This document shows, one piece after another, positions 16,487-25,908 of a stretch of DNA of 50,519 bases. Position numbers and translations under genes: made by a program. The DNA comes from Fidelibacterota bacterium (GTDB lineage: Bacteria; Fidelibacterota; UBA8477; JABMPR01), in NCBI GenBank assembly GCA_018650445.1, contig JABIFX010000111.1:1-50519 (forward strand). The letters are read 5' to 3'. The first letter of the stretch is position 1. Each line of letters starts with the position of its first letter. The notes under the pieces are model-generated. The model searched no databases. It saw nothing but the letters and a program-made list of their open reading frames with translations, and was not told the DNA's origin.

Positions 16487-17053
16487 TTACGACTTTTTCT
16501 CTTTATAGGCTGGTATCGACTTATAGTCGTGACCAATTATCATGGTGATATCCACAGAAAGACTGGCATCGGTCTCGAGGCTGACATGTTCACGACTGAT
16601 ACCCAATTCTTCGGCGAGCTTGAAGGCTGTGTCGATATTATCGGTTCTGGCAATAATGAGTGTGTTTTCATAGTGAAAATGAGCAGCATTCTCCGTATTT
16701 AAAACGTCAAAAGTCTTTTCATGTACGATGTCTTTATAAAGGGCTGCAACACCACCGATACCACACCCATTGAGGATTTCAACACTGACCTTGGTATACT
16801 TTTGCTTAGCAATCAGAGTCTCAGGGGTGGCTTCATCAGGAATCTCAGCATAGTAGCGCATCTCTTCAGCCACATTTCGGTTATTTGTGTGACGATTCCA
16901 AAATGACCAGATAAAAGTCAGCACCAGCACTGAAAGTGCCAGCATCAACACATTTACCAGCATATCAGCAGATTGGGCTGGTCGTTTTTTGCGATTTTTT
17001 TTGGTTGCTCGTCTAGACTGTTTGGAAGATTTGCTGTTAAGGACTTTTGCCAT
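16487..17053 (-). CDS. Membrane-anchored LytR C-terminal-domain protein
   Basis: 188 residues. A basic N-terminus (KSSKQSRRATKKNRKKR) is followed by one TM segment (about 30-50), giving an N-in orientation with a periplasmic body. The C-terminal 95 residues match the LytR_C domain: VEILNGCGIGGVAA, a helix, then FDVLNTENA and TLIIARTDN, ending in DITMIIGHDY. The catalytic LytR-CpsA-Psr domain is absent, so this is not a wall-polymer ligase. Upstream of rsfS this arrangement is seen in several phyla. Function is unknown beyond envelope localisation. Confidence 0.75.
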   Translation of the reverse strand: MAKVLNSKSSKQSRRATKKNRKKRPAQSADMLVNVLMLALSVLVLTFIWSFWNRHTNNRNVAEEMRYYAEIPDEATPETLIAKQKYTKVSVEILNGCGIGGVAALYKDIVHEKTFDVLNTENAAHFHYENTLIIARTDNIDTAFKLAEELGISREHVSLETDASLSVDITMIIGHDYKSIPAYKEKKS

Positions 17054-17059
17054 GAAAAA

Positions 17060-17563
17060 TTAGTATCCCAATCGTCTGTAAGGGGTGGGTGAGTAATATC
17101 GATTATAGGTGTTTGCCGGCATTCTGCTAAACCCAATCTGGAATGACATATTTTCTTTGGGTTTATACGTGACTTCACCACTATAGAAAATGTTATCAGC
17201 ACTGAAACCATTTAGAAATGAATACTGCTCATTCATTGGCGTAATGCTTGAAAAAGGCGAGTGCATAAGACCAACAGATCCTTGAAAACTTATCTGTGGA
17301 TTAATGCTATACTCGAAACTTGTTTTGAGGAGGCCCATGGCTACAGCATCATTGCCAAAAGAGCTTACTTGCATTGAGTAGCTGTGTTGAAAATTGATCT
17401 TGGACAGATCGATTCCAAAAAAGGACGGAGAGCCATGTACAGTTCGAGTATTTAGACCGGGAATGTTTGGAATTTCGGCTTTGAATTGCGCTTGAACCAA
17501 TAGGGGTAATATCAGAAATATGATAAATATGGCAGTAATATATGGTCTTCTAACAACGTTCAT
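17060..17563 (-). CDS. Small exported protein, probable outer-membrane beta-strand protein
   Basis: 167 residues with a clear signal peptide (hydrophobic core ITAIFIIFLILPLLVQAQ). The mature part shows alternating strands such as SMQVSSFG, FEYSINPQISFQGSVGL and FQIGFSRMP, typical of short barrels or barrel-edge proteins. AGGAG lies 6 bases before the ATG. It is 3 bp downstream of the glmU-like gene and 6 bp before the LytR_C gene, so it is in the operon. I do not recognise a family. Confidence 0.6.
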   Translation of the reverse strand: MNVVRRPYITAIFIIFLILPLLVQAQFKAEIPNIPGLNTRTVHGSPSFFGIDLSKINFQHSYSMQVSSFGNDAVAMGLLKTSFEYSINPQISFQGSVGLMHSPFSSITPMNEQYSFLNGFSADNIFYSGEVTYKPKENMSFQIGFSRMPANTYNRYYSPTPYRRLGY

Positions 17564-17566
17564 GGG

Positions 17567-18313
17567 TCACTCCTGCGAGGCTAAAATCTTCGCTTCCACT
17601 GTTTTTAATTCGTCTACAGTGTTGATACCCTGAATTTCAGAAAAAGTTTCGCAGATTTCAACCCCTACCTTTGCACCTGCCTTTTGAAGAAGGGGAAGGA
17701 CATCAGGGAGATAATATTCGCCCTGAGCGTTGCTGTTCCCCACTTTGATTAATTCAGCGAAGAGTTTTTGGCCATCAAAGACATAGATGCCAGAATTAAT
17801 TTCAGCGATGCTAAGTTGTTTTTCAGTCGCATCCTTGTGTTCCACGACCTGATCGAAGTAATCTTCCTTGGTGCGAACAACCCGTCCATATCCAGTAGGA
17901 TTTTCTGCTATGGCAGTCAGTACAGTTGCCACAAAATTGCCAGAGTGATGTTTAGCCAGTAAGGCACGAAGCGTACTCTCTTTTAACAGGGGGACATCTC
18001 CAGATAAAACGATAACATCGCCGTCGAAATCAGTGAGAAGTTCAGCAGTTTGAAGGACGGCATGACCGGTCCCCAATTGTTCGAGCTGTTCAGCAAAAAG
18101 GACAGGTTCATCTTTTAACACTTCTCGCACAATTTCCTGCTTATGTCCAACGATGCAGATAATTTTTGTGGCAGATAAACTCTTGGCCTGATCCACAACA
18201 TACTGGATCAATGGCTTATTTAAGATGAGATTGCAAACCTTGGGGATATCATCCCGCTTCATACGGGTACCCTTTCCCGCTGCCATGATCACTACTGCTA
18301 ATTCTTGAGACAT
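17567..18313 (-). CDS. GlmU-type nucleotidyltransferase lacking the acetyltransferase domain
   Basis: 248 residues matching the N-terminal pyrophosphorylase half of GlmU: AAGKGTRMKRDDIPKV nucleotide loop, QLGTGHAV, LSGDVPLL and YGRVVR, and EINSGIYVF. The product would be UDP-N-acetylglucosamine or a similar nucleotide sugar. The left-handed beta-helix acetyltransferase half is absent: the next gene begins 3 bp later and is unrelated. The genome must supply the acetyl step elsewhere, or this enzyme acts on an already acetylated or different sugar phosphate. The ATG at 18313 (GGA upstream) is preferred to the ATG at 18325. Confidence 0.85.
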   Translation of the reverse strand: MSQELAVVIMAAGKGTRMKRDDIPKVCNLILNKPLIQYVVDQAKSLSATKIICIVGHKQEIVREVLKDEPVLFAEQLEQLGTGHAVLQTAELLTDFDGDVIVLSGDVPLLKESTLRALLAKHHSGNFVATVLTAIAENPTGYGRVVRTKEDYFDQVVEHKDATEKQLSIAEINSGIYVFDGQKLFAELIKVGNSNAQGEYYLPDVLPLLQKAGAKVGVEICETFSEIQGINTVDELKTVEAKILASQE

Positions 18314-18384
18314 ATTCGTTTCCATCCAAGTTTATCGTGTTTCAATTTAAGAGACTTATAATGAAGTGGTACGGAATTCAATCT

Positions 18385-19488
18385 TTAAACTGAATTAATG
18401 ATACCACCGCCAACCACAGCGTCACCATGGAAAAAGACAGCAGATTGTCCCGGAGTAATTGCGTTTTCCGGCGTCTCAAAGATGACTTGTACCTCATCGT
18501 CTGATATGCGTGAAATCCTGGCGGGCTTGGCCGCATGATTATAGCGAATCTGGACATCAAGCTTTTGGTCGAAAATGAATGCTTCAGGGATGAGCCAGTT
18601 ACATGAATTCACGGTGAAGTTGGTTGCTTCTGCATCTGCTTTACTCCCAACATGAACCGTGTTGGATTCAACATCAATCTTGTTTACAAAGATACGTTCG
18701 CCAGTAGCCAGGCCTAAACCTTTACGTTGACCTACCGTGTAGTTGTGAATCCCCTGATGCTCACCAATGACCTCACCCTGGGAGTTAACAAATTCCCCCT
18801 TGGGGGCAGCCTCAATAACTTCGGGATACTGTTCGGAAAGGAACCGTCTATAGTCATTGTCCGGCACAAAACAGATTTCCATGCTTTCTGGAGTTTCAGC
18901 GGTTCTCATGTCAGCTTTGGCAGCTTGTTTACGAACTTCCTGCTTGGAGAGATCTCCCAGAGGGAAAAGAGTTCGATCAAGCTCCTCAGGACGAATACCC
19001 CAGAGCACATATGCTTGATCTTTAGCTTGATCCTTGCCTCGACCTACTACCCATTTCCCAGAGGCTTCGTGCTTTACTTTCCTGGCATAGTGTCCAGTTG
19101 CCAGATATTGAACCCCCAGATCATCAAGCTTGTTAAGAAGTGCATGCCATTTGATTTCAGTGTTGCATATGATACATGGATTGGGTGTTCTGCCAGCCTT
19201 GTATTCAGATACAAAATTCTGAATCACAATCTCTTTGAATTCTGCTGACATATCCAGCGTATAGTGGGGGATACCCAATGATGCACACTCAGCTTTGGCA
19301 TTGTTGATATCATCCAGTGAACAGCAGTTACTATCGTGGGTAGGTCGTCCGCCGGTGTCGATATAGCCCCAAAGCTTCATGGTGACACCTATAACATCGT
19401 AACCCTGATCCACCAATAATCTGGCTGCCAGGGAACTGTCCACACCGCCACTCATGGCGATGACGACTTTTTTACCTCTTGATGCCAC
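18385..19488 (-). CDS. mnmA: tRNA-specific 2-thiouridylase MnmA
   Basis: MnmA makes the s2U34 modification in tRNAs for Lys, Glu and Gln, using ATP and a persulfide. The PP-loop SGGVDSS (13-19) and the two catalytic cysteines are visible: Cys105 in NPCIICN and Cys206 in ESMEICFVPD. The TGHYAR and QRKGLGLATG motifs confirm the family. The start codon is GTG at 19488 and shares one base with the stop codon of the upstream desulfurase, an overlap implying coupling of sulfur donor and acceptor. Length 367 is normal. Confidence 0.97.
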   Translation of the reverse strand: MASRGKKVVIAMSGGVDSSLAARLLVDQGYDVIGVTMKLWGYIDTGGRPTHDSNCCSLDDINNAKAECASLGIPHYTLDMSAEFKEIVIQNFVSEYKAGRTPNPCIICNTEIKWHALLNKLDDLGVQYLATGHYARKVKHEASGKWVVGRGKDQAKDQAYVLWGIRPEELDRTLFPLGDLSKQEVRKQAAKADMRTAETPESMEICFVPDNDYRRFLSEQYPEVIEAAPKGEFVNSQGEVIGEHQGIHNYTVGQRKGLGLATGERIFVNKIDVESNTVHVGSKADAEATNFTVNSCNWLIPEAFIFDQKLDVQIRYNHAAKPARISRISDDEVQVIFETPENAITPGQSAVFFHGDAVVGGGIINSV

Positions 19489-20642
19489 TATTTTGAATCT
19501 CTATATATTGAAGTGACGATCTGCTTGAGTTCTCCGCAGAAGTCATCTATTTCATGTCTGCTTGATTCTATTCCCATGGAAATGCGTAAGCTCGCCTGGG
19601 CTAGATTTTCATCAAATCCCAGGGCAGTCAACACGTGTGATGGTGCCTGTGAGCCAGTGCTGCATGCAGCCCCATTTGATACAGCAATATTTTGCATATC
19701 CAGTCTTATAAAAAGTGCTTCACCATCAAGATGTCTAAATGAGCAGCTTAATATGTTGGGTGTGTATTGTTTACCCTGCCGATTGATCTGGATTCCTGGC
19801 AACGTTTTCAGCTGATTTTGAATGTGGTCTGATAGCTCTACATACTTTTTAGTATTTACATCTAGATGTGTAGTATGGTATTGAATGGCCGTGGCCAGTG
19901 CTGCTGCACCTATATGGTTCTGAGTACCTGCTCGCACATTTTGCTCCTGACTTCCACCAAAACTCTTTCTAGAGATAGCGCGCCCTTTTCTCAGATAGAG
20001 GACACCTATTCCTGCCGGGGCTCCAAGTTTGTGACCCGAAAGAGCTAACGAGTCTATCCCCGAGTTTTGCATCTGCATCGGGATATGACCAAATGCCTGT
20101 ACGGCATCACAATGGAATCTGATTCCCCGGTCGCGGGCTATTGCAGCAAGTTCTTCAATGGGATGCATGAGTCCGGTCTCGTTGTTTACCCACATGAAAC
20201 TGGCCAGAATGGTGTCATCTGTTATACTGGCTCTAAATTCCTCAGGGTCAACATCGCCGTTTTTATCGCCTTTGAGATAGGTGACCTGAAATCCATTTTT
20301 CTCAAGAGTTTTATGGCTCTCTAAAACTGAGGGATGTTCAGTTACGCAGGTGATGATATGTAGACCTTTATCCCTGAGTGCTTCTGCCGTTCCCATAATG
20401 GCCAGGTTGTTGGCTTCAGTAGCTCCTGATGTAAACAGAATTTCGCTGGGTTTGCATCCCAACACCTCTGCTATACTCGTACGAGCCTCATCGAGATCTG
20501 CGGCCGAGCGACGACCTTCCTGATGTATGCTTGAGGGATTTGCCACATCTGAATCGAGCCATTCCGAGATACGGCGTTTTACTTCTGGGAGCAGATTGGT
20601 TCCCGAAGCATGATCCAGATATATTGTGCTACTTCTTCTCAT
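19488..20642 (-). CDS. Cysteine desulfurase, NifS/IscS family
   Basis: This PLP enzyme takes sulfur from cysteine and passes it as persulfide. Landmarks: His103 in TEHPSV, PLP-lysine Lys205 in LSGHKLGAPAG, and catalytic Cys327 in NGAACSTGS. GATEANN and FGGSQEQNVRAGT are also present. It overlaps mnmA by one base; together they form a sulfur relay for tRNA thiolation. No iscU or iscR is beside it, so an Fe-S cluster role is open. It is the first gene of the minus-strand operon and is divergent from mgtE. Confidence 0.95.
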   Translation of the reverse strand: MRRSSTIYLDHASGTNLLPEVKRRISEWLDSDVANPSSIHQEGRRSAADLDEARTSIAEVLGCKPSEILFTSGATEANNLAIMGTAEALRDKGLHIITCVTEHPSVLESHKTLEKNGFQVTYLKGDKNGDVDPEEFRASITDDTILASFMWVNNETGLMHPIEELAAIARDRGIRFHCDAVQAFGHIPMQMQNSGIDSLALSGHKLGAPAGIGVLYLRKGRAISRKSFGGSQEQNVRAGTQNHIGAAALATAIQYHTTHLDVNTKKYVELSDHIQNQLKTLPGIQINRQGKQYTPNILSCSFRHLDGEALFIRLDMQNIAVSNGAACSTGSQAPSHVLTALGFDENLAQASLRISMGIESSRHEIDDFCGELKQIVTSIYRDSK

Positions 20643-20806
20643 CGTCTGAACATAGTTGAAAGGGAGGCCTGAGGGAATAAAGAATGAATGTGTTATGATG
20701 CAGAAAAAAAGGGGTCATTTAGAAGTGGCAAAAAATCATCAATCCCATTTTTCCTCGTTTTCCTCCTTCTTTAAACTTCAATCCCGCTTAATTTCAACGC
20801 ACTGAA

Positions 20807-22180
20807 ATGAAAGATCTCCACCTCCATATTGACACCGTAAGACGCCTGATTCGTCGCCATGCCAAGAGCAATCTTGAGAATATGCTGGCCAAGATGCACG
20901 CCGCTGAATTGGCTCTGATATTTCGCCACATCAGTCCAGAAGAGCGTAATGAAGCTTTTCTAACCATTGCTGACGTAGATCACGCGGCAGCGGTTATGTC
21001 CGAGATGGACGAGCACCTCATCGAAGAGTTGATTACAGAACTTCCCATCGAAAAAACCATGCTGCTCATGAAGGCAATGTCACCAGATGATGAAGCCGAT
21101 ATCCTGCAATTACTCCCGGAGGAGTTAGCAGAAGACATTCTGAATCGTCTGAAATCCAGTGAGTCGGAAGAGATTGAATCGCTTATGGCGTATCCTGAAA
21201 ACTCGGCTGGTGGTTTGATGATTCCAGATGTTTTTGCTCTCCACGAAGATATTCCGGTAGGGGAGGCCATTGCTTCTATTCAGAATCAGGATGAACAGGA
21301 GATGGTATTCTACCTCTATGTGGTGGATGATCGTCAACATCTTGTGGGCGTCATATCTTTACGTGATTTGATTACCTCTAAACCAAAGAAGAAGCTGAGC
21401 GAGATGATGATCACTCGGGTCCATTCTGTGAATCCCTTGACGGATCAGGAAGAAGTAGCTCAGATCGTTTCGCGTTACAATATTCTGGCTGTTCCCGTTG
21501 TGGATGAAGCGAATAAACTCATGGGTATCATTACTGTCGATGATGTCATCGATGTCATTCGTGAAGAAGCCACAGAAGACTTCCTGCAAATGGCTGGAGC
21601 CGGTCGTGACCGCGATATTCTCATGAAAAGCGTACTCTCAAACGCCAAGACGCGTGTGCCCTGGCTGTTTGCCAGTTGGATGGGTGGTATGCTGGTAGCC
21701 AGTATTATTACAACCTACGAGGATACGCTGGGACAGGTGCTAGCCCTGATGGCATTTTTACCCATAATTATTGGTATGGCTGGTAATGTAGGAACTCAGA
21801 CAGCAACGATTATAGTCCGTGGAATTGCCACAGGACGTGTTTCAACCACGAATGCGCTGAAGCTGGTGTTTAAAGAATTGCAGGTAGGTTTTCTACTGGG
21901 TGGACTTTACGGATTGCTCCTGGGTGGCGCTGGCTATTTGCTAAGTTCTATTGGCTATATGGACATTGGTGTGATGACCTCAATTGAATTAGGTGTGACC
22001 GTTGGACTGGGCATTATTCTATCCATGGCAACGGCAGCCTTTGTAGGTGCTCTGGTTCCTGTTCTGCTTCATCGGATTAACCTGGATCCAGCCGTTGCAA
22101 CCGGCCCCTTTGTTACAACCAGTGTTGATATCCTTGGTGTCGTTGTCTACTTCATTGTTGCTGGATTTTTTATACTCTAA
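20807..22180 (+). CDS. mgtE: Magnesium transporter MgtE
   Basis: 457 residues. The N-terminal helical domain (about 1-125) is built of repeats of the ...LPEELAEDIL... kind. Two CBS domains follow (about 130-250), then five TM helices, with the ATGPFVTTSVDILGVVVYF pore segment near the end. Cytoplasmic domains gate the channel by Mg level in the characterised Thermus protein. No Mg-sensing M-box riboswitch is seen in the 160-bp leader. No Shine-Dalgarno is obvious before the ATG. The next gene starts 5 bp downstream. Confidence 0.95.
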   Translation: MKDLHLHIDTVRRLIRRHAKSNLENMLAKMHAAELALIFRHISPEERNEAFLTIADVDHAAAVMSEMDEHLIEELITELPIEKTMLLMKAMSPDDEADILQLLPEELAEDILNRLKSSESEEIESLMAYPENSAGGLMIPDVFALHEDIPVGEAIASIQNQDEQEMVFYLYVVDDRQHLVGVISLRDLITSKPKKKLSEMMITRVHSVNPLTDQEEVAQIVSRYNILAVPVVDEANKLMGIITVDDVIDVIREEATEDFLQMAGAGRDRDILMKSVLSNAKTRVPWLFASWMGGMLVASIITTYEDTLGQVLALMAFLPIIIGMAGNVGTQTATIIVRGIATGRVSTTNALKLVFKELQVGFLLGGLYGLLLGGAGYLLSSIGYMDIGVMTSIELGVTVGLGIILSMATAAFVGALVPVLLHRINLDPAVATGPFVTTSVDILGVVVYFIVAGFFIL

Positions 22181-22185
22181 AATCA

Positions 22186-23286
22186 ATGTCCCTCTTTATA
22201 GGATTTCTGCTGATTCTCGGGGCTATTCCTTATTTCACATTTGTGATTATCATGATCCTGGGTCTTCGAAAAGCAAGACCGACACATCAGTCAAGTAATT
22301 TGCCCAGAGTTGCTGTCATCGTGGCAGCCCGTGATGAGGCACCCAACCTTCCAGAGCTCCTTGATAATCTCCTTGCTCAAAATTATGCCGGAGATCATTC
22401 CTTTATTATCGCGGATGATCGCTCAATCGATGATACCTGGAGTATCATTCACAAGTTCAGTAAAGCACATTCTCAATTTACTGCGGTTCGTATTGTAGAA
22501 GAGTCTTCAGAGATGACGGGCAAGAAAAATGCACTCACCCAATGCATTAAAAACACGACAGCATCCCTACTCATTGAGACAGATGCAGACTGCCGTATGG
22601 GTCCTGATTGGATAAGCTCCATAGTATCAGAGTTTGACGAGGACACAGGAATCGTCGTTGGTTTCTCCAGCGTTAGAAAGAGATCCGTTTTTGCTATTTA
22701 TCAGGCTTTAGACTTTTTGGGAATCATGATGACCAACGCTGGTATGTTGCAGCATGGGAAAGCCTGGAGTGGGTCTGGACAGAACCTGGCCTTTAAAAGG
22801 GTTCATTTTACTACAATTGGTGGATTTACTGGAGATCCAAACCAGAGTATTGGCGATGACTTTTACCTCGTTCAAAAGATTGGCAAGCTTAGAGGTGTCA
22901 AGGCAAAATTCTCCTGGAATCCCAAAAGCTTTGTGACGACTGCTCCATCAGAGTCTATAAGTGCTTTTTATCGACAGCGAAAACGATGGGCGTCTGATTC
23001 GCGAGGACTCCATCGCAAAGATCCACTCTTCTTTGTATTTCTCGCGTCAGCTTTTGTTTTAAATACAGCAATTCTGCTGCAATTAATGAGTCTGCAGTTA
23101 TCTCCTTTGTTCTTATCGATTGTCGGGATAAAATTTTGCATAGAAATCATCATTGTTTTAATTGGTCTTCAAAAAATGAATCGATTATCTGATGTTGGAG
23201 TGTTTCCGTTGTGGTTCATGCTCCAGCCCCTCTACATCCCCATCATGGGTATCTCAGGCCTGATTGGCAAGGTATCCTGGAAATGA
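22186..23286 (+). CDS. Membrane-bound family 2 glycosyltransferase
   Basis: 366 residues with an N-terminal TM helix, a GT-A catalytic domain and two or three C-terminal TM helices. Catalytic-type motifs are VIVAARDEAPN, the DXD-like ETDADC, IGDDFYLVQ and RQRKRWASD (QxxRW-type). The layout resembles processive synthases and hopanoid or carotenoid-linked transferases. Acceptor and donor are unknown. It lies between mgtE (5 bp) and a DUF3108-like gene with which it overlaps by ATGA. Confidence 0.85.
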   Translation: MSLFIGFLLILGAIPYFTFVIIMILGLRKARPTHQSSNLPRVAVIVAARDEAPNLPELLDNLLAQNYAGDHSFIIADDRSIDDTWSIIHKFSKAHSQFTAVRIVEESSEMTGKKNALTQCIKNTTASLLIETDADCRMGPDWISSIVSEFDEDTGIVVGFSSVRKRSVFAIYQALDFLGIMMTNAGMLQHGKAWSGSGQNLAFKRVHFTTIGGFTGDPNQSIGDDFYLVQKIGKLRGVKAKFSWNPKSFVTTAPSESISAFYRQRKRWASDSRGLHRKDPLFFVFLASAFVLNTAILLQLMSLQLSPLFLSIVGIKFCIEIIIVLIGLQKMNRLSDVGVFPLWFMLQPLYIPIMGISGLIGKVSWK

Positions 23287-24038
23287 GAGGAATCGAGTTT
23301 GTGAAGCCTTCCACACGATTTCTTATGGCTGTTCTACTCATGATGGGTCTCAACTCAGGCGGCTTTGCAGGTGAGAAAACAGTTATCCCCTATGAGGCTT
23401 CTTATATGGGTATTGCTCTGCTGAATATGACGTTGACCTGGGAGGAGCTGGATAGTACGATTCAGATCACTTACAATAATCAGCTTAAACCGTTTATCGC
23501 CTACTTCCATCCCATTCATAATATTTACCGAGTTCATTTTAATAAAGAGAGCTATGAACCCCTATTCTGGTCAAAAAAGGTCTCCGAGGGCTCCATGAAT
23601 TTTCTACTGGAAGCAATTCGGTCAGATGATGGTCTGAATGTGCAATATTCAAATGGTGAACTCAGATCCTTTCCAGCCGATGCACTTACGGTTTTTTCGG
23701 CAACGCATTTCCTGGCATCCAAAGCCAATACCCCTGGCTTTTTCCCAAGAATTCTGAAGGTATATATTGATGGTGAAATATGGAATGCCAAAGCCACCCG
23801 CTATTCTGTAACTCACCCACATCCTGAAATCAAACTCGCCCCCCAGCAGGTATTAATCCAGACTGATCTTCACTATCTAGAGGGGGACAGGGTCATGGAT
23901 GAAAATGATATCCTCATGGATGTCATCGCAAACGAAGGGACACAATTCATGCTCTGGGTGGAGCGAGATGGCAGCTATAGCAAAGCTCAATTTGGTAAAT
24001 TCCCCAGGGCCGTGGTTTTAAAACGCCTAAAGAAATAA
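23283..24038 (+). CDS. DUF3108-like exported protein
   Basis: 251 residues. Signal peptide (hydrophobic core FLMAVLLMMGLNSGG, then FAG). The mature chain is beta-rich with TLTWEELDSTIQ, YRVHFNKESYEPLFWSKKVSEG and a C-terminal FGKFPRAVVLKRLKK, as in DUF3108. The ATG at 23283 overlaps the glycosyltransferase stop as ATGA; the longer open frame back to 23211 lies within the upstream gene and would destroy the signal peptide. DUF3108 proteins are periplasmic and of unknown function. Confidence 0.7.
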   Translation: MRGIEFVKPSTRFLMAVLLMMGLNSGGFAGEKTVIPYEASYMGIALLNMTLTWEELDSTIQITYNNQLKPFIAYFHPIHNIYRVHFNKESYEPLFWSKKVSEGSMNFLLEAIRSDDGLNVQYSNGELRSFPADALTVFSATHFLASKANTPGFFPRILKVYIDGEIWNAKATRYSVTHPHPEIKLAPQQVLIQTDLHYLEGDRVMDENDILMDVIANEGTQFMLWVERDGSYSKAQFGKFPRAVVLKRLKK

Positions 24039-24135
24039 CACTTTTGATCCATGGGGAAACAGACATCCTATCAATTTGGACATGTTTGACTGCTCAAAAA
24101 TAAGTGATCGTCAATCTTTCGTGATCTCAAATATT

Positions 24136-24163
24136 TTGACTTCACAACAGGTCAGGTTATCTT
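24136..24163 (+). promoter_or_regulatory. Candidate sigma-70-type promoter of the metalloprotease gene
   Basis: TTGACT, a 16-base spacer, then TATCTT. The gene starts 36 bases after the -10 box, behind a ribosome site AGGAG. Confidence 0.35.
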
Positions 24164-24199
24164 GCAGTTCTAAAATGGACTATTACTTAGGAGCTATAA

Positions 24200-25879
24200 A
24201 TGTTAAATAGATTATTAATTATTATCTCATTGCTGGTCACAGGAAATCTTTTAGCCTCGACCACGTTGACTGCGATCGAGGAGGCCTTTGAACGCGGTGA
24301 GTTGACTCAGGATGAGAGAATTTTGAATAAGGTTTATGCAATGCTTGAACCTGAGCTCCTTGATCCTCGATTTCAGGAAATTGAAATTGGAACAATTAAA
24401 TGTGGAACCCCCATTTTAATTGAGTATGAAGCTTTGCAACCTCAGCTGTCTCAAACCACTATCGATATTATTGAAGGACTCCTGCTACCAAGTGTTGATG
24501 GACTGCGTGAGACCTTTTTCAGTCCAGGAGGTCACTTTTCTTTTAACTACGCCACCACAGGGATAGACGCAGTTCCAGCTACAGATTCAGATGCCAGTGG
24601 TGTCCCCGATTTTGTTGAATGGGCAGCCACTTATCTGGATTATACCTGGGCTCAGGAAGTCGACAGTGCTGGATTTGCTGGACCAAATCACGCTGGCGGT
24701 GATGGCTTCTATAATGTCTCCTTCGAAAGCATGGGTCCCTATGGATATTGTACAACCAGCGGTCTTGATGTTGGTGCTACAGAACTTACACGCCTGGTAT
24801 TGCATAATTCGTACGTTGGCTTTGGGGCCAATCAGGATCCAGAAGGTAACGTCAAGGGTGCCATGAAGGTAACCTGTGCCCATGAATTCAAGCATGCAAG
24901 TCAGCGTTCGGAGTCCAGTTGGTCAGAAGATGGCTGGGTGGAATTGGATGCTACCTGGGCTGAAGAGTTTGTCTACAACTATGTCAATGATTCCATGCTC
25001 AATTTTATGGGCTCTGGCGACCCTTACTCACATCCACATTGGGGTCTTGATCATGGCGGTACGGGTTCATATGAAGATTATGCCTGGGAGGATTTCATGC
25101 ATCAAAGGTTTGATGCAAATTCATATACTACAGCTCCTATCCTGGAATATTTCTGGGACTGGCGTCAAACCCATACAACCCAGAATGTTATGACTAGCTA
25201 TGCACAGGCATTAACCCAATATGGTAGCTCACTCCCAGAGGCTTTTGCTGAATATGTAGTCTGGAATTTTTTCACAGGCTCTCGTGCAGTAATAGTCGAT
25301 GGAATCAGTCAGTTCGGCTATGATGATGCTGGAGTCAATGGGTATCCAACAGCCACATTAACATCCACACATAATAGCTATCCGGTATCTTCAAGTGTGA
25401 CCGGGATCGAGAATTTAGGATCAAGAATGATCCGTTTGAATACCTCTAATCAACTTGGCCTGGAGATCGAGTTTGACGGTCAGGATGGCGTGGAAATGTC
25501 CGCGATGTGGGCTATTCGACAGGATGATAATACGGTTGATTGGGGCTCCATAGATTTGGATGGCAGTAACGATGGTTCAATCGTATTGGATGTCAGGGAT
25601 GCTACGATGGCGGCCCTGATTCCTGTGGTCACTCAAATAACAGGGACTACTTATGGAGCCAGCTATAGTATTGAACTAAATTCACTGGCTGAATGTGATC
25701 CAGGAGATATCGATGATAGTGGCATTATCGATGTCACTGATCTGGTTCGGCTCGTGGCCATAATTCTTGGGAATGGTGCCCCTGCCAATGATGTGGAATT
25801 ATGTGCTGCGGATGTAAATGACGATGGTCAACCAAATATTCAGGACGTAATAACACTCGTTGATCTCATCCTGCAGTAG
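24200..25879 (+). CDS. Secreted putative metalloprotease (MXAN_6640-like) with C-terminal dockerin-like repeats
   Basis: 559 residues. Signal peptide (MLNRLLIIISLLVTGNLLAS). Zinc motif HEFKH (His228, Glu229, His232) in CAHEFKHASQ, with a likely third ligand glutamate in ATWAEEF downstream; this pattern fits the MXAN_6640 family of putative metalloproteases. Residues about 498-559 hold two calcium-loop repeats (DIDDSGIIDVTDLVRLV and DVNDDGQPNIQDVITLV) separated by a linker, as in type I dockerin domains. No cohesin gene is in the window, so the tail may instead be a calcium-stabilised or sorting domain. AGGAG precedes the ATG. Confidence 0.8.
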   Translation: MLNRLLIIISLLVTGNLLASTTLTAIEEAFERGELTQDERILNKVYAMLEPELLDPRFQEIEIGTIKCGTPILIEYEALQPQLSQTTIDIIEGLLLPSVDGLRETFFSPGGHFSFNYATTGIDAVPATDSDASGVPDFVEWAATYLDYTWAQEVDSAGFAGPNHAGGDGFYNVSFESMGPYGYCTTSGLDVGATELTRLVLHNSYVGFGANQDPEGNVKGAMKVTCAHEFKHASQRSESSWSEDGWVELDATWAEEFVYNYVNDSMLNFMGSGDPYSHPHWGLDHGGTGSYEDYAWEDFMHQRFDANSYTTAPILEYFWDWRQTHTTQNVMTSYAQALTQYGSSLPEAFAEYVVWNFFTGSRAVIVDGISQFGYDDAGVNGYPTATLTSTHNSYPVSSSVTGIENLGSRMIRLNTSNQLGLEIEFDGQDGVEMSAMWAIRQDDNTVDWGSIDLDGSNDGSIVLDVRDATMAALIPVVTQITGTTYGASYSIELNSLAECDPGDIDDSGIIDVTDLVRLVAIILGNGAPANDVELCAADVNDDGQPNIQDVITLVDLILQ

Positions 25880-25908
25880 AAATGTCCAGTGATGATCGGA
25901 AGGCATAA

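Noticed and set aside
20643-20806. M-box riboswitch before mgtE
   Set aside because: No M-box-like helices or terminator seen in the 160-bp leader; only an isolated TATGAT-like hexamer with no -35 partner.
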